A DNA stretch of 22,436 bases from JBFMDN01 sp040753915 (GCA_040753915.1 JBFMDN010000082.1:1-22436), one strand, 5' to 3'. Positions 1 through 7,699 are shown, counted from the stretch's first letter. The notes: a model not told the origin generated them from the letters alone. Numbers and translations: made by a program.

Positions 1-20
1 CAGTCCTTCCAATATGTTAT

Positions 21-52
21 GGACCCCGGCTTTCGCCGGGGTGACGGGGTCC
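21..52. repeat. REP-like palindromic element
   Basis: The segment contains a perfect 8-bp stem (ACCCCGGC and GCCGGGGT around a TTTC loop) nested in a second pairing of GGACCCC with GGGGTCC. Short palindromes of the CCGGC-TTTCG-GCCGG kind are widely dispersed in many proteobacterial genomes. Here it lies downstream of the trp operon, outside any gene. Function is unknown; it could be a REP/BIME-type element or a transcript-end structure. It has no T-tract of its own. Confidence 0.6.
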
Positions 53-94
53 TTGTTAAGTCAACGGACTGAAATCACGTGATGTCATCCACGA

Positions 95-230
95 AGTTAA
101 CGCCTATGCGCTTCGGGGGAGAGGGTCGGGGCGAGGGGGCGTGCCACGATTATCACGGACTGCCGGCTTTTGAGACACTTTCCTCGTGCCCGCCCTGGGC
201 ACCCACAAGGGGTGCCCCTACGTCGCAATT
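95..230 (+). repeat. Left copy of dispersed GC-rich repeat (inverted relative to right end)
   Basis: This stretch matches the reverse complement of about 22260-22434, with only five or six mismatches by eye over some 120 bp. It includes an internal hairpin at about 199-217 (GGGCACCC and GGGTGCCC). Compared with the right copy it lacks about 39 bp just after GCCTATG, so it has lost the 5' arm of a hairpin that the right copy keeps complete (CCCTCTCCCCCG with CGGGGGAGAGGG). No transposase or coding capacity is visible, so this is a non-coding dispersed repeat, possibly a miniature mobile element. Confidence 0.75.
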
Positions 231-268
231 GCTGCTTGATATGCCCTTCGGGGCACCAAGCAATCAAT
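228..268. repeat. Imperfect long hairpin with TTCG loop downstream of trpA
   Basis: An interrupted stem pairs ATTG with CAAT, GCTTG with CAAGC, and TGCCC with GGGCA, closing on a TTCG tetraloop. It lies about 110 bp beyond the trpA stop on the minus strand, next to the left repeat copy. It could stabilise or end the trp transcript. It has no T-tract, so an intrinsic terminator cannot be claimed. The rest of 1-380 holds only repeats and no gene that can be supported. Confidence 0.45.
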
Positions 269-380
269 GATCAGCATGATTCCCCTCGTTGAAAACCCTT
301 AAATGGGTACCGTACTTAAGAAACAATGTACCAAGGTCCTTGCCCGTCGCTCACCGTGCCGGTCCGAACAAACGCGGGCA

Positions 381-1163
381 TCAAGCGAGCGATTCCTTCA
401 ACTCGCGGACCCACTGCTCCACAGCGTGGAGGGAGTCTCCCCGCTCAAGGCGCGACACAATGGCGCTCCCCACGACTACTCCGTCCACATGGGGTTTCAA
501 CCAGGCGGCCTGCTGCGCGCTCGACACTCCGAAGCCCACTGCGAGGGGAAGATCGATACGTCTCTTGATAGAAGCGCATTCGGAAACCACACTTTCGGGC
601 AGGCTGTTGCGAGACCCCGTCACGCCTGTCACCGAAACATAATAGAGGAATCCAGACCCCTCCCTGCACATCGCGTCGACGCGGTTCATGGGAGTAGTCG
701 GCGTTGCGAGAAAAATCCACGCGAGACCGGCCTCATCGACCGCCGGCTTGAACCAGGCAGTTTCCTCGAGGGGAACGTCCACGAGGAGCACCCCGTCTAC
801 ACCACATTGCTTCGCGGCAGATGCGAACCGCTCCGGTCCGTATTTCAAAATAGGGTTGAAGTAGCTAAAGAAGATTATCGGAACCTCTGACCTCGCTCTG
901 ATTTCCGCTACCATTCCCAAGGCCCTGTCCATGGTGATTCCTGTCTTGATCGCATCAGAGGCTGCCTTCTGGATCACGGGACCGTCCGCAACTGGATCGG
1001 AAAAGGGATACCCAAATTCGATAATGTCGCCACCGGCCCGGGCAAACATCAGGAACACGTCTCTGGAGGTCTCGTAATCGGGATACCCTGCCACAGAAAA
1101 CGGTATGAGAGCCTTCTCGCCTGATTTTCCCAGTCTGGCGAATGTATGACGTATTCGATCCAT
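381..1163 (-). CDS. trpA: Tryptophan synthase alpha subunit
   Basis: This 260-residue protein cleaves indole-3-glycerol phosphate to indole and glyceraldehyde 3-phosphate, passing indole to TrpB through the complex tunnel. It has normal family length and the catalytic pair sits at the classical positions: Glu49 in IIEFG and Asp60 in the motif PFSDPVADGP (residues 53-62). The phosphate-binding loops GVTGSR and GFGVSS are also present. The ATG follows the trpB stop by 3 nt, with AAGGGG as ribosome binding site inside the trpB end, so translation is probably coupled. It is the last gene of the trp operon. The assignment is secure. Confidence 0.97.
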   Translation of the reverse strand: MDRIRHTFARLGKSGEKALIPFSVAGYPDYETSRDVFLMFARAGGDIIEFGYPFSDPVADGPVIQKAASDAIKTGITMDRALGMVAEIRARSEVPIIFFSYFNPILKYGPERFASAAKQCGVDGVLLVDVPLEETAWFKPAVDEAGLAWIFLATPTTPMNRVDAMCREGSGFLYYVSVTGVTGSRNSLPESVVSECASIKRRIDLPLAVGFGVSSAQQAAWLKPHVDGVVVGSAIVSRLERGDSLHAVEQWVRELKESLA

Positions 1164-1166
1164 AGC

Positions 1167-2381
1167 TTACCCCTTCCCCACTGTCTGCTCCAGTATCGGC
1201 ATGTCCTTGTCGCCCCTTCCTGACAGATTTACCAGATAAACCCCCGTGCCGCCCGATTCGCGGATATCGTTGATCGCCCATGCCAACGCGTGCGACGATT
1301 CCAGCGCGGGGATGATCCCCTCTGTGCGACAGAGCATTCCCAGTGCTTCAACAGCCTCCGTATCGGTCACGGACACGTAGGTCGCCCTTCCGATTGAGCG
1401 CAAATAGGCATGTTGCGGTCCTACTCCCGGATAGTCGAGTCCTGCGGAGATGGAGTGCGCCTCCCGAATCTGTCCCTGTTCGTCTTGCAGCACAAAGGAG
1501 CGCGATCCGTGAAACACCCCAGGCTCGCCCGCGCACAGGGTTGCACCGTGCTTGCCGCTGTCAAGGCCCTGTCCACCTGCCTCCACCCCGATGAGCTGAA
1601 CTTCCGGTTCTTCAATGAACCCGCTGAAGATACCGGCCGCATTGCTCCCGCCTCCAACGCACGCAACAACGTGGCCGGGAAGGCTCCCTTCAGCTTCGAG
1701 GATCTGGCTCAAGGCTTCCTTGCCGATCACCGACTGGAAACGACCCACCATCAAGGGATAAGGGTGAGGACCTGCCACCGAGCCGATGACGTAGAACGTG
1801 TCGCGCACGTGGGTCGCCCAATGTCTCATTGCCTCGCTCATAGCGTCCTTCAGTGTCGCTGTCCCCGCGGTCACGGGCACAACATCCGCGCCCATAAGAC
1901 GCATGCGAAACACGTTTGGGGCCTGCCTGACCATGTCTTTCTCACCCATGAAGACCCGGCACTGGAGACCGAGAAGTGCAGCCGCGGCAGCAGTCGCCAC
2001 ACCGTGCTGTCCGGCTCCGGTCTCCGCTATGATCTTGTGCTTGCCCATGAATTTTGCCAGGAGTGCTTGCCCGAGGGTATTGTTGATCTTGTGGGCCCCT
2101 GTATGCAGGAGATCCTCCCTCTTGAGGTAGATCCGCGCGACGCCACAGACGCTTGACAATCGTTCCGCCAGGAAGAGCGGAGTGGGCCGCCCCGCGTACG
2201 TGTGCAACAGCTCGTCCAGGTCCTTCTGGAACTTGGAAGAAGCTACTGCGCTGAGAAACGCGTCTTCGAGCTCGAGGAGAGGCGTCATAAGAGTCTCGGG
2301 CACAAATCGTCCGCCGAACTCTCCGTAGTAACCACGCGGGTCAGGGTGTCGATCAATCGCAGGAAGCGTGCAGGACGACAT
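1167..2381 (-). CDS. trpB: Tryptophan synthase beta subunit
   Basis: This 404-residue pyridoxal-phosphate enzyme condenses indole with L-serine to make tryptophan in the cytoplasmic alpha2beta2 complex. The PLP lysine is Lys98 in HTGAHKINN. The AETGAGQHG catalytic-glutamate loop and the GGGSNA phosphate-binding loop are intact. It starts with the GEFGGRFVPETL region typical of the TrpB1 type that pairs with TrpA. The ATG at 2381 has AAGGAG seven bases upstream and lies inside the end of trpF (29-bp overlap), which suggests coupling. Length and motifs are normal for the family. Confidence 0.97.
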   Translation of the reverse strand: MSSCTLPAIDRHPDPRGYYGEFGGRFVPETLMTPLLELEDAFLSAVASSKFQKDLDELLHTYAGRPTPLFLAERLSSVCGVARIYLKREDLLHTGAHKINNTLGQALLAKFMGKHKIIAETGAGQHGVATAAAAALLGLQCRVFMGEKDMVRQAPNVFRMRLMGADVVPVTAGTATLKDAMSEAMRHWATHVRDTFYVIGSVAGPHPYPLMVGRFQSVIGKEALSQILEAEGSLPGHVVACVGGGSNAAGIFSGFIEEPEVQLIGVEAGGQGLDSGKHGATLCAGEPGVFHGSRSFVLQDEQGQIREAHSISAGLDYPGVGPQHAYLRSIGRATYVSVTDTEAVEALGMLCRTEGIIPALESSHALAWAINDIRESGGTGVYLVNLSGRGDKDMPILEQTVGKG

Positions 2382-3009
2382 ACGTAAACTCCTTCATCAA
2401 TTTTCTGCATTTTTTCCCCGGCGCGATTTCCACCCCTGAGGAGACATCCACCGCGAAGGGGCGAACGACGCTGATGGCCTGCCCCACGTTCTCAGGTGTC
2501 AGGCCGCCTGCCAGGATAAGTCGATGCCGGTATCGCGAGCAAGATTGCTCCCATTCACGGGACAAACGCTGCCAATCCACGGTCTTCCCCGAACCTCCCC
2601 ACATTCCGGAAACCCAGGCGTCTACAAGCACTGCAGAAACCCGATGGTCCGAGAGGTCCGGCAGAGGGAGGTCCGGTTCGAGTCGGATCGCCTTCACAAC
2701 AGGCAGGGAATATGACGCGTACTGCTGTGGTGACTCATTCCCGTGCAACTGCACACCGTGAAGCCCGGCGATCTCCACGACTCTTTTCACGTGGACGGGG
2801 GGACTATTCACGAATATCCCCACAGTGAATACGAAGGGCGGCAGCGAGCTGATAATGTTCGCTGCGACTTCCGGGGCCACGTACCGGGGACTCGGCGGAT
2901 AGAAAACGAAGCCGAGAGCATGGGCCCCTGACTCTACTGCACCATGGGCGTCCTCTTCGTTCGTGATCCCGCAGATTTTCACACGCACCGCCCGATGCTC
3001 AGAAACCAT
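2353..3009 (-). CDS. trpF: Phosphoribosylanthranilate isomerase
   Basis: This 218-residue TIM-barrel enzyme performs the Amadori rearrangement of phosphoribosylanthranilate to CdRP, the step before TrpC. The general-base cysteine is Cys13 in VKICGIT and the general-acid aspartate is Asp188 in AVDVSSGVE. The GFVFYPPSPR segment is also typical. The ATG at 3009 is supported by GGGGAG six bases upstream and overlaps the trpC end by 11 bp. The 3' end overlaps trpB by 29 bp. The C-terminal tail after about residue 205 is the part least like the family core. Confidence 0.96.
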   Translation of the reverse strand: MVSEHRAVRVKICGITNEEDAHGAVESGAHALGFVFYPPSPRYVAPEVAANIISSLPPFVFTVGIFVNSPPVHVKRVVEIAGLHGVQLHGNESPQQYASYSLPVVKAIRLEPDLPLPDLSDHRVSAVLVDAWVSGMWGGSGKTVDWQRLSREWEQSCSRYRHRLILAGGLTPENVGQAISVVRPFAVDVSSGVEIAPGKKCRKLMKEFTYVVLHASCD

Positions 3010-3781
3010 GGGTCAACTCCCCGATCTTGGCCGTCGCATCAGGGGCCTTCACGAGTGCTTCGCCTATGAGCGCGGCCTTGATACCTGCGGCCACCAGCCG
3101 CCTCACGTCATCGGCAGAATGGATACCACTTTCCGCAACGACTATCCGGTCAGGCGGGACCAAAGATGCCAGATTGAGACTCGTTTCCAGGTTCACGGAA
3201 AAAGTTCGCAGATCTCGATTATTGATCCCTACGATTCGAGCACCCGAATCTAAAGCCTTTTCGAGCTCCAATCTATTGTGAGCTTCCACCAGAGGCTCCA
3301 TCCCCCATTCTCTGGCTGTCCGAATAAGAGTCGCGAGCAGCGGGCCATCCAGGAGCGCGGCAATCAAAAGCAGCGAATCGGCTCCCCACGCGCGCGTTTC
3401 TACCACTTGATAAGGATCAGTCAGAAAATCTTTCCGAAGAATCGGCAAGGTCGCAGTCCCCCTAACGTGGGCAAGATCGGCAAGGTCTCCCATAAAGTAG
3501 TCCGGTTCGGTCAAGACTGAAATTGCCGACGCTCCTCCGAGCTCGTACGCTCTGGCGAGCTTCCGTGCATCCATTCTCTTTGCCAGAACCCCTGCTGATG
3601 GAGAGGCTTTCTTGACCTCTGCGATCACGTGGAATCCAGGCCTCGTGAGCGCTGCATAGAAATCGAGCGCGGGTGGAATTTCCGAAGCTCGACGCTCGAG
3701 AGCCTCCTGACTAGTACGCTCCTTTTCTTTGCTCAAGCGGCTCTGGCGAGCTGATGCTATTGTGTCCAGTATGGTGCTCAC
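2999..3781 (-). CDS. trpC: Indole-3-glycerol phosphate synthase
   Basis: This 260-residue single-function enzyme decarboxylates and closes CdRP to indole-3-glycerol phosphate. Expected barrel motifs are present: AEVKKASPS (Glu55, Lys57), SVLTE (Glu92), LRKDFL (catalytic Lys117), GINNRDL and AESGI. The GTG start at 3781 overlaps the trpD stop as GTGA. A longer reading frame runs upstream into trpD, but the family N-terminus (here STILDTI) begins at this GTG, so the longer version is rejected. TrpC and TrpF are separate proteins here, unlike the enteric TrpC-F fusion. Confidence 0.96.
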   Translation of the reverse strand: MSTILDTIASARQSRLSKEKERTSQEALERRASEIPPALDFYAALTRPGFHVIAEVKKASPSAGVLAKRMDARKLARAYELGGASAISVLTEPDYFMGDLADLAHVRGTATLPILRKDFLTDPYQVVETRAWGADSLLLIAALLDGPLLATLIRTAREWGMEPLVEAHNRLELEKALDSGARIVGINNRDLRTFSVNLETSLNLASLVPPDRIVVAESGIHSADDVRRLVAAGIKAALIGEALVKAPDATAKIGELTHGF

Positions 3782-4797
3782 GCGGTCTCCCTGAATGAAA
3801 GGAATTCGGCCAACTTCTCTCGCGCCTTCCCCGAGTCCACAGATTCTGCGGCGAGGGCAATCCCTTCCTGCATATCCGCAACTACTTCGGCCGCAACAAA
3901 GGCTCCCGCCGCGTTCAGCAGACAAACGTCTCTCCTGGGGCCGGGTTTTCCCTCTAGGACGTTCAGAAGGTGACGGGCATTCTCTTGACCGGTGCCGCCG
4001 CTGATGTCTTGTCTCGAGCAGAGCGTCATCCCGGTCTCCCGGGGATCGAACTGGAATGTGGTGACCTTTCCTCCGCTGAGGCGCGAGATTCTAGTCGGTG
4101 CACTGAGAGAGATCTCGTCTAGACCGTCCAGCCCGTGCACCACCATGGCCGAACGAGTTCCCAGCCCACGGAGGGCCAGTGCTATGGGTTCTGTCAGATT
4201 GCCGTCGTACACGCCGAGCAGTTGACAGTTTGCAGAAGCTGGGTTTGTCAAGGGGCCCAGCATGTTGAACATGGTCCGGATCCCCATTTCTTTCCGAGGC
4301 GAAGCGGCATGTTTCATCGCCACGTGAAACACAGGAGCAAAGAGAAAGCCGAATCCGGTCTTCTCGATGCATGTTCCCACCGCTTCAGGAGACAGCTCGA
4401 GGGAAGCACCGAGCTCACCGAGCACATCAGCGCTACCACACGTGCTTGAAACAGAGCGGTTGCCATGCTTTGCGACCCGCACCCCGGCGCCGGCGAGAAT
4501 GAATGCGACAGTTGTGGATATGTTGAAGGTGCCTGCCAGGTCTCCACCGGTGCCACAGGTATCCACCAGAGGGGTACCGTCGTCCGCCACATGCAGGGGG
4601 CATGCCTTTCGCCGCATGGCTCGTGCAGCTCCGGTGATCTCCTCCACCGTTTCACCCTTCATCTTGAGTGCAGTAAGAAGACAGCCAATCTGCGCGGACG
4701 TTGCTTTCCCGTCCATAATCTCTTCCATGGCTGCTTCCATTTCGGAGGCGCTCAGGTTGCCTCGTTCCGTTGTTTTTCTTATGGCCTCTTTGACCAT
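3778..4797 (-). CDS. trpD: Anthranilate phosphoribosyltransferase
   Basis: This 339-residue enzyme transfers phosphoribose from PRPP to anthranilate. The PRPP site is clear: GTGGD at residues 82-86, NIST at 92-95 and KHGNR at 110-114, with the metal-binding region HGLDGLDEI later. The ATG at 4797 was chosen because it has a very strong GGAGGAGG six bases upstream and gives a normal family N-terminus. An in-frame extension to 4860 lacks such a site. TrpD is not fused to TrpG, unlike in enterobacteria. A gap of about 365 nt separates it from trpG, the only loose junction in the operon. Confidence 0.96.
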   Translation of the reverse strand: MVKEAIRKTTERGNLSASEMEAAMEEIMDGKATSAQIGCLLTALKMKGETVEEITGAARAMRRKACPLHVADDGTPLVDTCGTGGDLAGTFNISTTVAFILAGAGVRVAKHGNRSVSSTCGSADVLGELGASLELSPEAVGTCIEKTGFGFLFAPVFHVAMKHAASPRKEMGIRTMFNMLGPLTNPASANCQLLGVYDGNLTEPIALALRGLGTRSAMVVHGLDGLDEISLSAPTRISRLSGGKVTTFQFDPRETGMTLCSRQDISGGTGQENARHLLNVLEGKPGPRRDVCLLNAAGAFVAAEVVADMQEGIALAAESVDSGKAREKLAEFLSFRETA

Positions 4798-4876
4798 GGT
4801 GAACCTCCTCCACAAAGCTGTGGTTCTCGCTCTGGGGTCTTTCGTCTCGTGCCGCTGCACAAAGAATGCTGGACGG

Positions 4877-5083
4877 TCACGGAAGTCCGACGACCAGTAG
4901 GTTCTGCTGCGTGGGATTCGATTCGCGTGTCAGCCGATCGGGTTCTCTCTTCTGGGTCGAATTTGACTCGGCTCTCTTGAGCGCCACGGGAACGAAAAAA
5001 CCAGTCTGTTCCAGCTCATCGAAGAGATCTTCTTCTACGGGCCTGATCCTGACAGAGCTCATCTCTCTTTCTTTCTCTTTCAT
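4877..5083 (-). CDS. Small hypothetical protein between trpG and trpD
   Basis: No family is recognised. This 68-residue ORF has an ATG at 5083 with AGAGGA eight bases upstream. It is charged at the N-terminus, has an acidic stretch (EEDLFDELEQ) followed by TGFFVPV, and a polar tail. The frame stays open upstream to 5245, inside trpG, but no earlier start has a convincing ribosome binding site. It ends 79 nt before trpD. It occupies the only sizeable gap in the operon, so it could be a real small gene or decayed spacer. There is no membrane segment or signal peptide. Confidence 0.35.
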   Translation of the reverse strand: MKEKEREMSSVRIRPVEEDLFDELEQTGFFVPVALKRAESNSTQKREPDRLTRESNPTQQNLLVVGLP

Positions 5084-5162
5084 GGCTAGTTCCTCTTCCT
5101 TTCTTTCTGCGAGTCCGTGGCTTGTTCTCTTAACCACAAGACTCAGTTGATTGTCGTAGGCT

Positions 5163-5837
5163 TCAAACCTCGCGGCCAACGGCTGACGAGAAGCTAGAAC
5201 ACAGGAGCGCCTCCGAAGCCCGGACTGGTCGACCGATAGGCGCACGAAGGACTCGGCTCATCCTGAATCCATCCGCCAGATCTAGGAAATTTTCCAGGAT
5301 CCGTTTCCCGCCCTGAGTGAGAATGGACTCCGGGTGAAACTGCACGCCGAAAATCGGGAAAAAGCGGTGGCAGAGCCCCATTATCTCGCCCGATTCTGTG
5401 AACGCGATTACGTCCAGGGTTTCCGGAAGGGAATCGGGCTCTACCAGAAGACTGTGGTAGCGGCAGGCCACAAACGGGTTCGGAAGCCCTTGAAATAGGA
5501 CGTGTCCTGTGGTGAAGATCTTGGAGGTCTTGCCGTGCATGAGCCGGGCAGCCCGTACCACGCGACCTCCGAACGCGGCTCCTATGGCCTGGTGACCGAG
5601 ACACACTCCCATGATCGGGATTGTGTGGCCGAGGCTCAGTATCGCGTCCATGGATACCCCTGCGTCTTGGGGGCCACCGGGACCGGGCGAGATGACCAAG
5701 GCCTCGGGATTGAGCTCGACTATGTGGTTTACGGTGACACAATCGTTGCGTCGAACCTCAACTGTCCGGCCAAGCTCCTGAAAATATTGCACTAGGTTAA
5801 ATGTGAACGAGTCGTAGTTGTCTATAACCAGGATCAT
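5163..5837 (-). CDS. trpG: Anthranilate synthase glutamine amidotransferase subunit
   Basis: This 224-residue class I glutaminase supplies ammonia to TrpE. The catalytic triad is visible: Cys79 in GVCLGHQ, and His168 and Glu170 in VQFHPES. The oxyanion region SPGPGGPQD is also present. The ATG overlaps the trpE stop as ATGA, implying translational coupling and equal subunit supply. The recognisable domain ends near residue 190 (ILENFLDLA); the last 34 residues are a basic, serine-rich extension without a family match. The amidotransferase may also serve folate synthesis (PabA role), which the sequence cannot decide. Confidence 0.95.
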   Translation of the reverse strand: MILVIDNYDSFTFNLVQYFQELGRTVEVRRNDCVTVNHIVELNPEALVISPGPGGPQDAGVSMDAILSLGHTIPIMGVCLGHQAIGAAFGGRVVRAARLMHGKTSKIFTTGHVLFQGLPNPFVACRYHSLLVEPDSLPETLDVIAFTESGEIMGLCHRFFPIFGVQFHPESILTQGGKRILENFLDLADGFRMSRVLRAPIGRPVRASEALLCSSFSSAVGREV

Positions 5838-7324
5838 GACGGTATCTCCTCCAGCGCTTCGGCCCAGATCAGCGCTTTTCTCATAGCTTCCGCTTTGTTG
5901 AGTGTTTCCTGATACTCTCGCTCAGGAACCGAATCGGCCACAATTCCTGCCCCTGCCTGCACATAGGTGTCCGAGCCCTTGATCATGACGGTCCGGATCG
6001 TTATTCCCATGTCCATAGCGCCCGAGAAAGAGATGTACCCCACGCATCCTCCGTACGGTCCTCGGCGCTCCGGTTCCAGCTCCTCGATGATCTCCATCGC
6101 CTTGATCTTGGGTGCTCCGGAGAGGGTCCCGGCAGGAAAGGTGGCTTTGAGCACGTCGGAGGAGTCGAAGTCCTCCCCCATCCTGGCCCGCACCGTGCTC
6201 ACGAGGTGCATTACGTGGGAGTATCGCTCCACTGTTTTGAAGCCGTCCACCTGAACGGAGCCGGGTTCCGCGATCCTTCCCAGGTCGTTGCGGGCAAGGT
6301 CTACCAGCATGACGTGCTCTGCTACCTCTTTTTCGTCCGTGAGCAGATCCTCTTCCAGATGCTTGTCGTCCTCCGGCGATCGTCCTCGCGGTCTCGTTCC
6401 GGCGATGGGCCTGAGAACCGCCTCCCTGTTCCTGGAACGAACCATCACTTCCGGCGACGATCCTGCCAACACTTCATCTCCACTGCGAAACAGGAACATG
6501 TACGGAGAAGGATTGATCATCCTCAGTCCCCGATAGATGCTCAGCGGTGTTGCGGTAGAATCGGCTTTGAAGCGCTGGGAGAGCACGACTTGGATGGCGT
6601 CTCCTCCGGCGATACGCTCCTTGGCTTGTTCCACGATTGATTCGAATTTCGACTGGCTCATGTTCGAGACGATGTTGGGCTCAGCCACTGAGGATCGCAC
6701 GCGGAATCGAGACGGTCCGGGACGAGAGAGGCGATCCCTCAGGTTTTCCAGGCGATCGACCCCATGTCGATATGCCTCGGCCACTGAGAAAAACTCGTCA
6801 ATGCGAACTGTTGTGGTGAGAAGCATCTGGTGGGAAAGATTGTCGAAGATCACCACGTCGCGGGTAATAAAGAAGACCGCGTCGTGGAAGCCCAGATCCG
6901 GCTTCTTGAGATCGGGGAGGCGCTCGAAGCTCCGAACAACGTCGTAACCGAGGTAGCCGACCGTTCCGCCGAAGAATTCCGGCAATTCGGGCAGCGGGAC
7001 AGCACGAAAATCTGCCATGATCCCTTTCAAAAAGGCAGCGGGATCTCCTGCCGACGGATAGGATTTCTGTCGGTTCTCTTCCTCGATCGTGAAGCGCTCT
7101 CCTTTAATGCGAATGACCGATCGAGGATCTGAGCCAAGGAATGAATACCTGGCCCATCGCTCGCCTCCTTCCACACTCTCGAGGAGGAAGGAGTTGCGCG
7201 TGTCGTCTATCTTGAGCAACGCAGAAAGCGGCGTCTCGAGATCGCCCGGGATCCGGCACACGAGAGGCACGACATTGCCTTTCAGACTTAATTGCTCGAA
7301 TTCTGCCAAGCTGGGAAAAATCAT
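5834..7324 (-). CDS. trpE: Anthranilate synthase component I
   Basis: This 496-residue chorismate-binding enzyme makes anthranilate from chorismate with ammonia from TrpG. The N-terminal LLES motif (residues 47-50) is the tryptophan feedback site. The C-terminal catalytic domain shows AGSSPEV, RPIAGTRPRG, DLARNDLGR and AGTLSGAPK. The ATG at 7324 has GGAG six bases upstream and gives a family-like N-terminus. An in-frame GTG at 7366 adds 14 residues but has no ribosome binding site. The gene begins about 70 nt after the attenuator hairpin, so it is probably controlled both by attenuation and by feedback inhibition. Confidence 0.97.
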   Translation of the reverse strand: MIFPSLAEFEQLSLKGNVVPLVCRIPGDLETPLSALLKIDDTRNSFLLESVEGGERWARYSFLGSDPRSVIRIKGERFTIEEENRQKSYPSAGDPAAFLKGIMADFRAVPLPELPEFFGGTVGYLGYDVVRSFERLPDLKKPDLGFHDAVFFITRDVVIFDNLSHQMLLTTTVRIDEFFSVAEAYRHGVDRLENLRDRLSRPGPSRFRVRSSVAEPNIVSNMSQSKFESIVEQAKERIAGGDAIQVVLSQRFKADSTATPLSIYRGLRMINPSPYMFLFRSGDEVLAGSSPEVMVRSRNREAVLRPIAGTRPRGRSPEDDKHLEEDLLTDEKEVAEHVMLVDLARNDLGRIAEPGSVQVDGFKTVERYSHVMHLVSTVRARMGEDFDSSDVLKATFPAGTLSGAPKIKAMEIIEELEPERRGPYGGCVGYISFSGAMDMGITIRTVMIKGSDTYVQAGAGIVADSVPEREYQETLNKAEAMRKALIWAEALEEIPS

Positions 7325-7392
7325 CGATGTCTCCAACGTCAGAGGATGAAGCCGAAAAGCTTTCACGAAGGGTGCTCACGGGCCGTACACGC

Positions 7393-7424
7393 AAAAAGGC
7401 CATGAGCTGTCTGCCCATGGCCTT
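7393..7424 (-). terminator. trp attenuator (intrinsic terminator hairpin)
   Basis: On the minus strand the arms AAGGCCATG and CATGGCCTT form a hairpin (seven GC-rich pairs plus A-U pairs) with an 11-nt loop, followed by a run of five T. It lies between the leader peptide stop and trpE. The loop contains GGCAGAC (7415-7409), which is perfectly complementary to GTCTGCC (7482-7476) inside the leader coding region. The two structures compete, as expected for an antiterminator/terminator switch. Confidence 0.9.
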
Positions 7425-7454
7425 CTGATCGAATCTTCGTATTAGCTTATGCTC

Positions 7455-7541
7455 TTACCAGTCCATCACAGCACAGGCAGACCTCCCGTTCTTGATTATC
7501 CAGCGCCACCACCAGTTGTTTCGGTTGCTGATCGCGTTCAT
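7455..7541 (-). CDS. trpL: trp operon leader peptide
   Basis: This 28-codon ORF starts with ATG at 7541, with an AGGTGG ribosome binding site upstream, and ends with TAA at 7457-7455. It carries five tryptophan codons: residues 10-12 and 14 form a WWWRW run, and residue 28 is the last sense codon. The attenuator hairpin begins about 30 nt after its stop. In classical attenuation, ribosome stalling at Trp codons when charged tRNA-Trp is scarce frees the downstream region to form the antiterminator. Here the antiterminator 5' arm (7482-7476) lies just after the Trp run, at the right distance for a stalled ribosome to choose the fold. It is too short for usual gene calling. Identity rests on position, Trp content and downstream structure. 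Confidence 0.92.
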   Translation of the reverse strand: MNAISNRNNWWWRWIIKNGRSACAVMDW

Positions 7542-7565
7542 GAAAAATCCACCTGTGACAGAGAG

Positions 7566-7604
7566 AAGGTACATAGGGCCGAGACGCTTGTCAATCTTTT
7601 TTTT
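7566..7604 (-). promoter_or_regulatory. trp promoter with A-tract upstream element
   Basis: On the minus strand a perfect TTGACA (7594-7589) is followed after 17 nt by a poor -10, TACCTT (7571-7566). An uninterrupted run of eight A (7604-7597) ends two bases before the -35, which resembles an UP element contacted by the RNA polymerase alpha subunit. The predicted start near 7560 leaves a 5' leader of about 20 nt before the leader peptide. The weak -10 is the main doubt. Confidence 0.6.
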
Positions 7605-7625
7605 CGGATTGGTGGTCGAATCTGG

Positions 7626-7650
7626 ACACGCCGGGCATTACCGGCGGTGT
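7626..7650. promoter_or_regulatory. Inverted repeat between divergent trp and che promoters
   Basis: ACAC-GCCGG and CCGGC-(G)-GTGT form a dyad with a 6-bp centre and one bulged G. It lies between the trp -35 and the chemosensory promoter. It could be an operator for a dimeric regulator, or a chance GC-rich palindrome. It does not resemble the enteric TrpR operator. Confidence 0.35.
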
Positions 7651-7669
7651 GTGGCCTTGACATTTGTGG

Positions 7670-7699
7670 TTGATTTCAGCCGCTTGCGTATGGTATAGT
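7670..7699 (+). promoter_or_regulatory. Candidate sigma-70 promoter for the chemosensory cluster
   Basis: TTGATT (7670-7675), an 18-nt spacer and TATAGT (7694-7699) resemble a housekeeping promoter. The -10 is extended by TGG directly upstream. It points toward the che genes, about 330 nt before the first credible start codon. The interval 7700-8030 holds only weak ORFs without ribosome binding sites, so it may be a long untranslated leader. Confidence 0.5.

Noticed and set aside
303..890. A 195-codon plus-strand frame over trpA
   Set aside because: It is antisense to trpA, which is certain from its catalytic motifs; composition looks like a shadow frame.
3782..3925. A longer TrpC with 48 extra N-terminal residues
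   Set aside because: The extension lies inside trpD, is basic and cysteine-rich, unlike the family, and the GTGA overlap at 3781-3778 gives the normal start.
4890..4960. Possible tRNA fragment (a TCGAATCCC-like motif on the minus strand)
   Set aside because: No matching acceptor, D or anticodon arms could be built around it, and the T-arm stem does not pair.
7560..7660. TrpR operator at the trp promoter
   Set aside because: No sequence close to the enteric operator (ACTAGTT-type palindrome) is present; control seems to be by attenuation.
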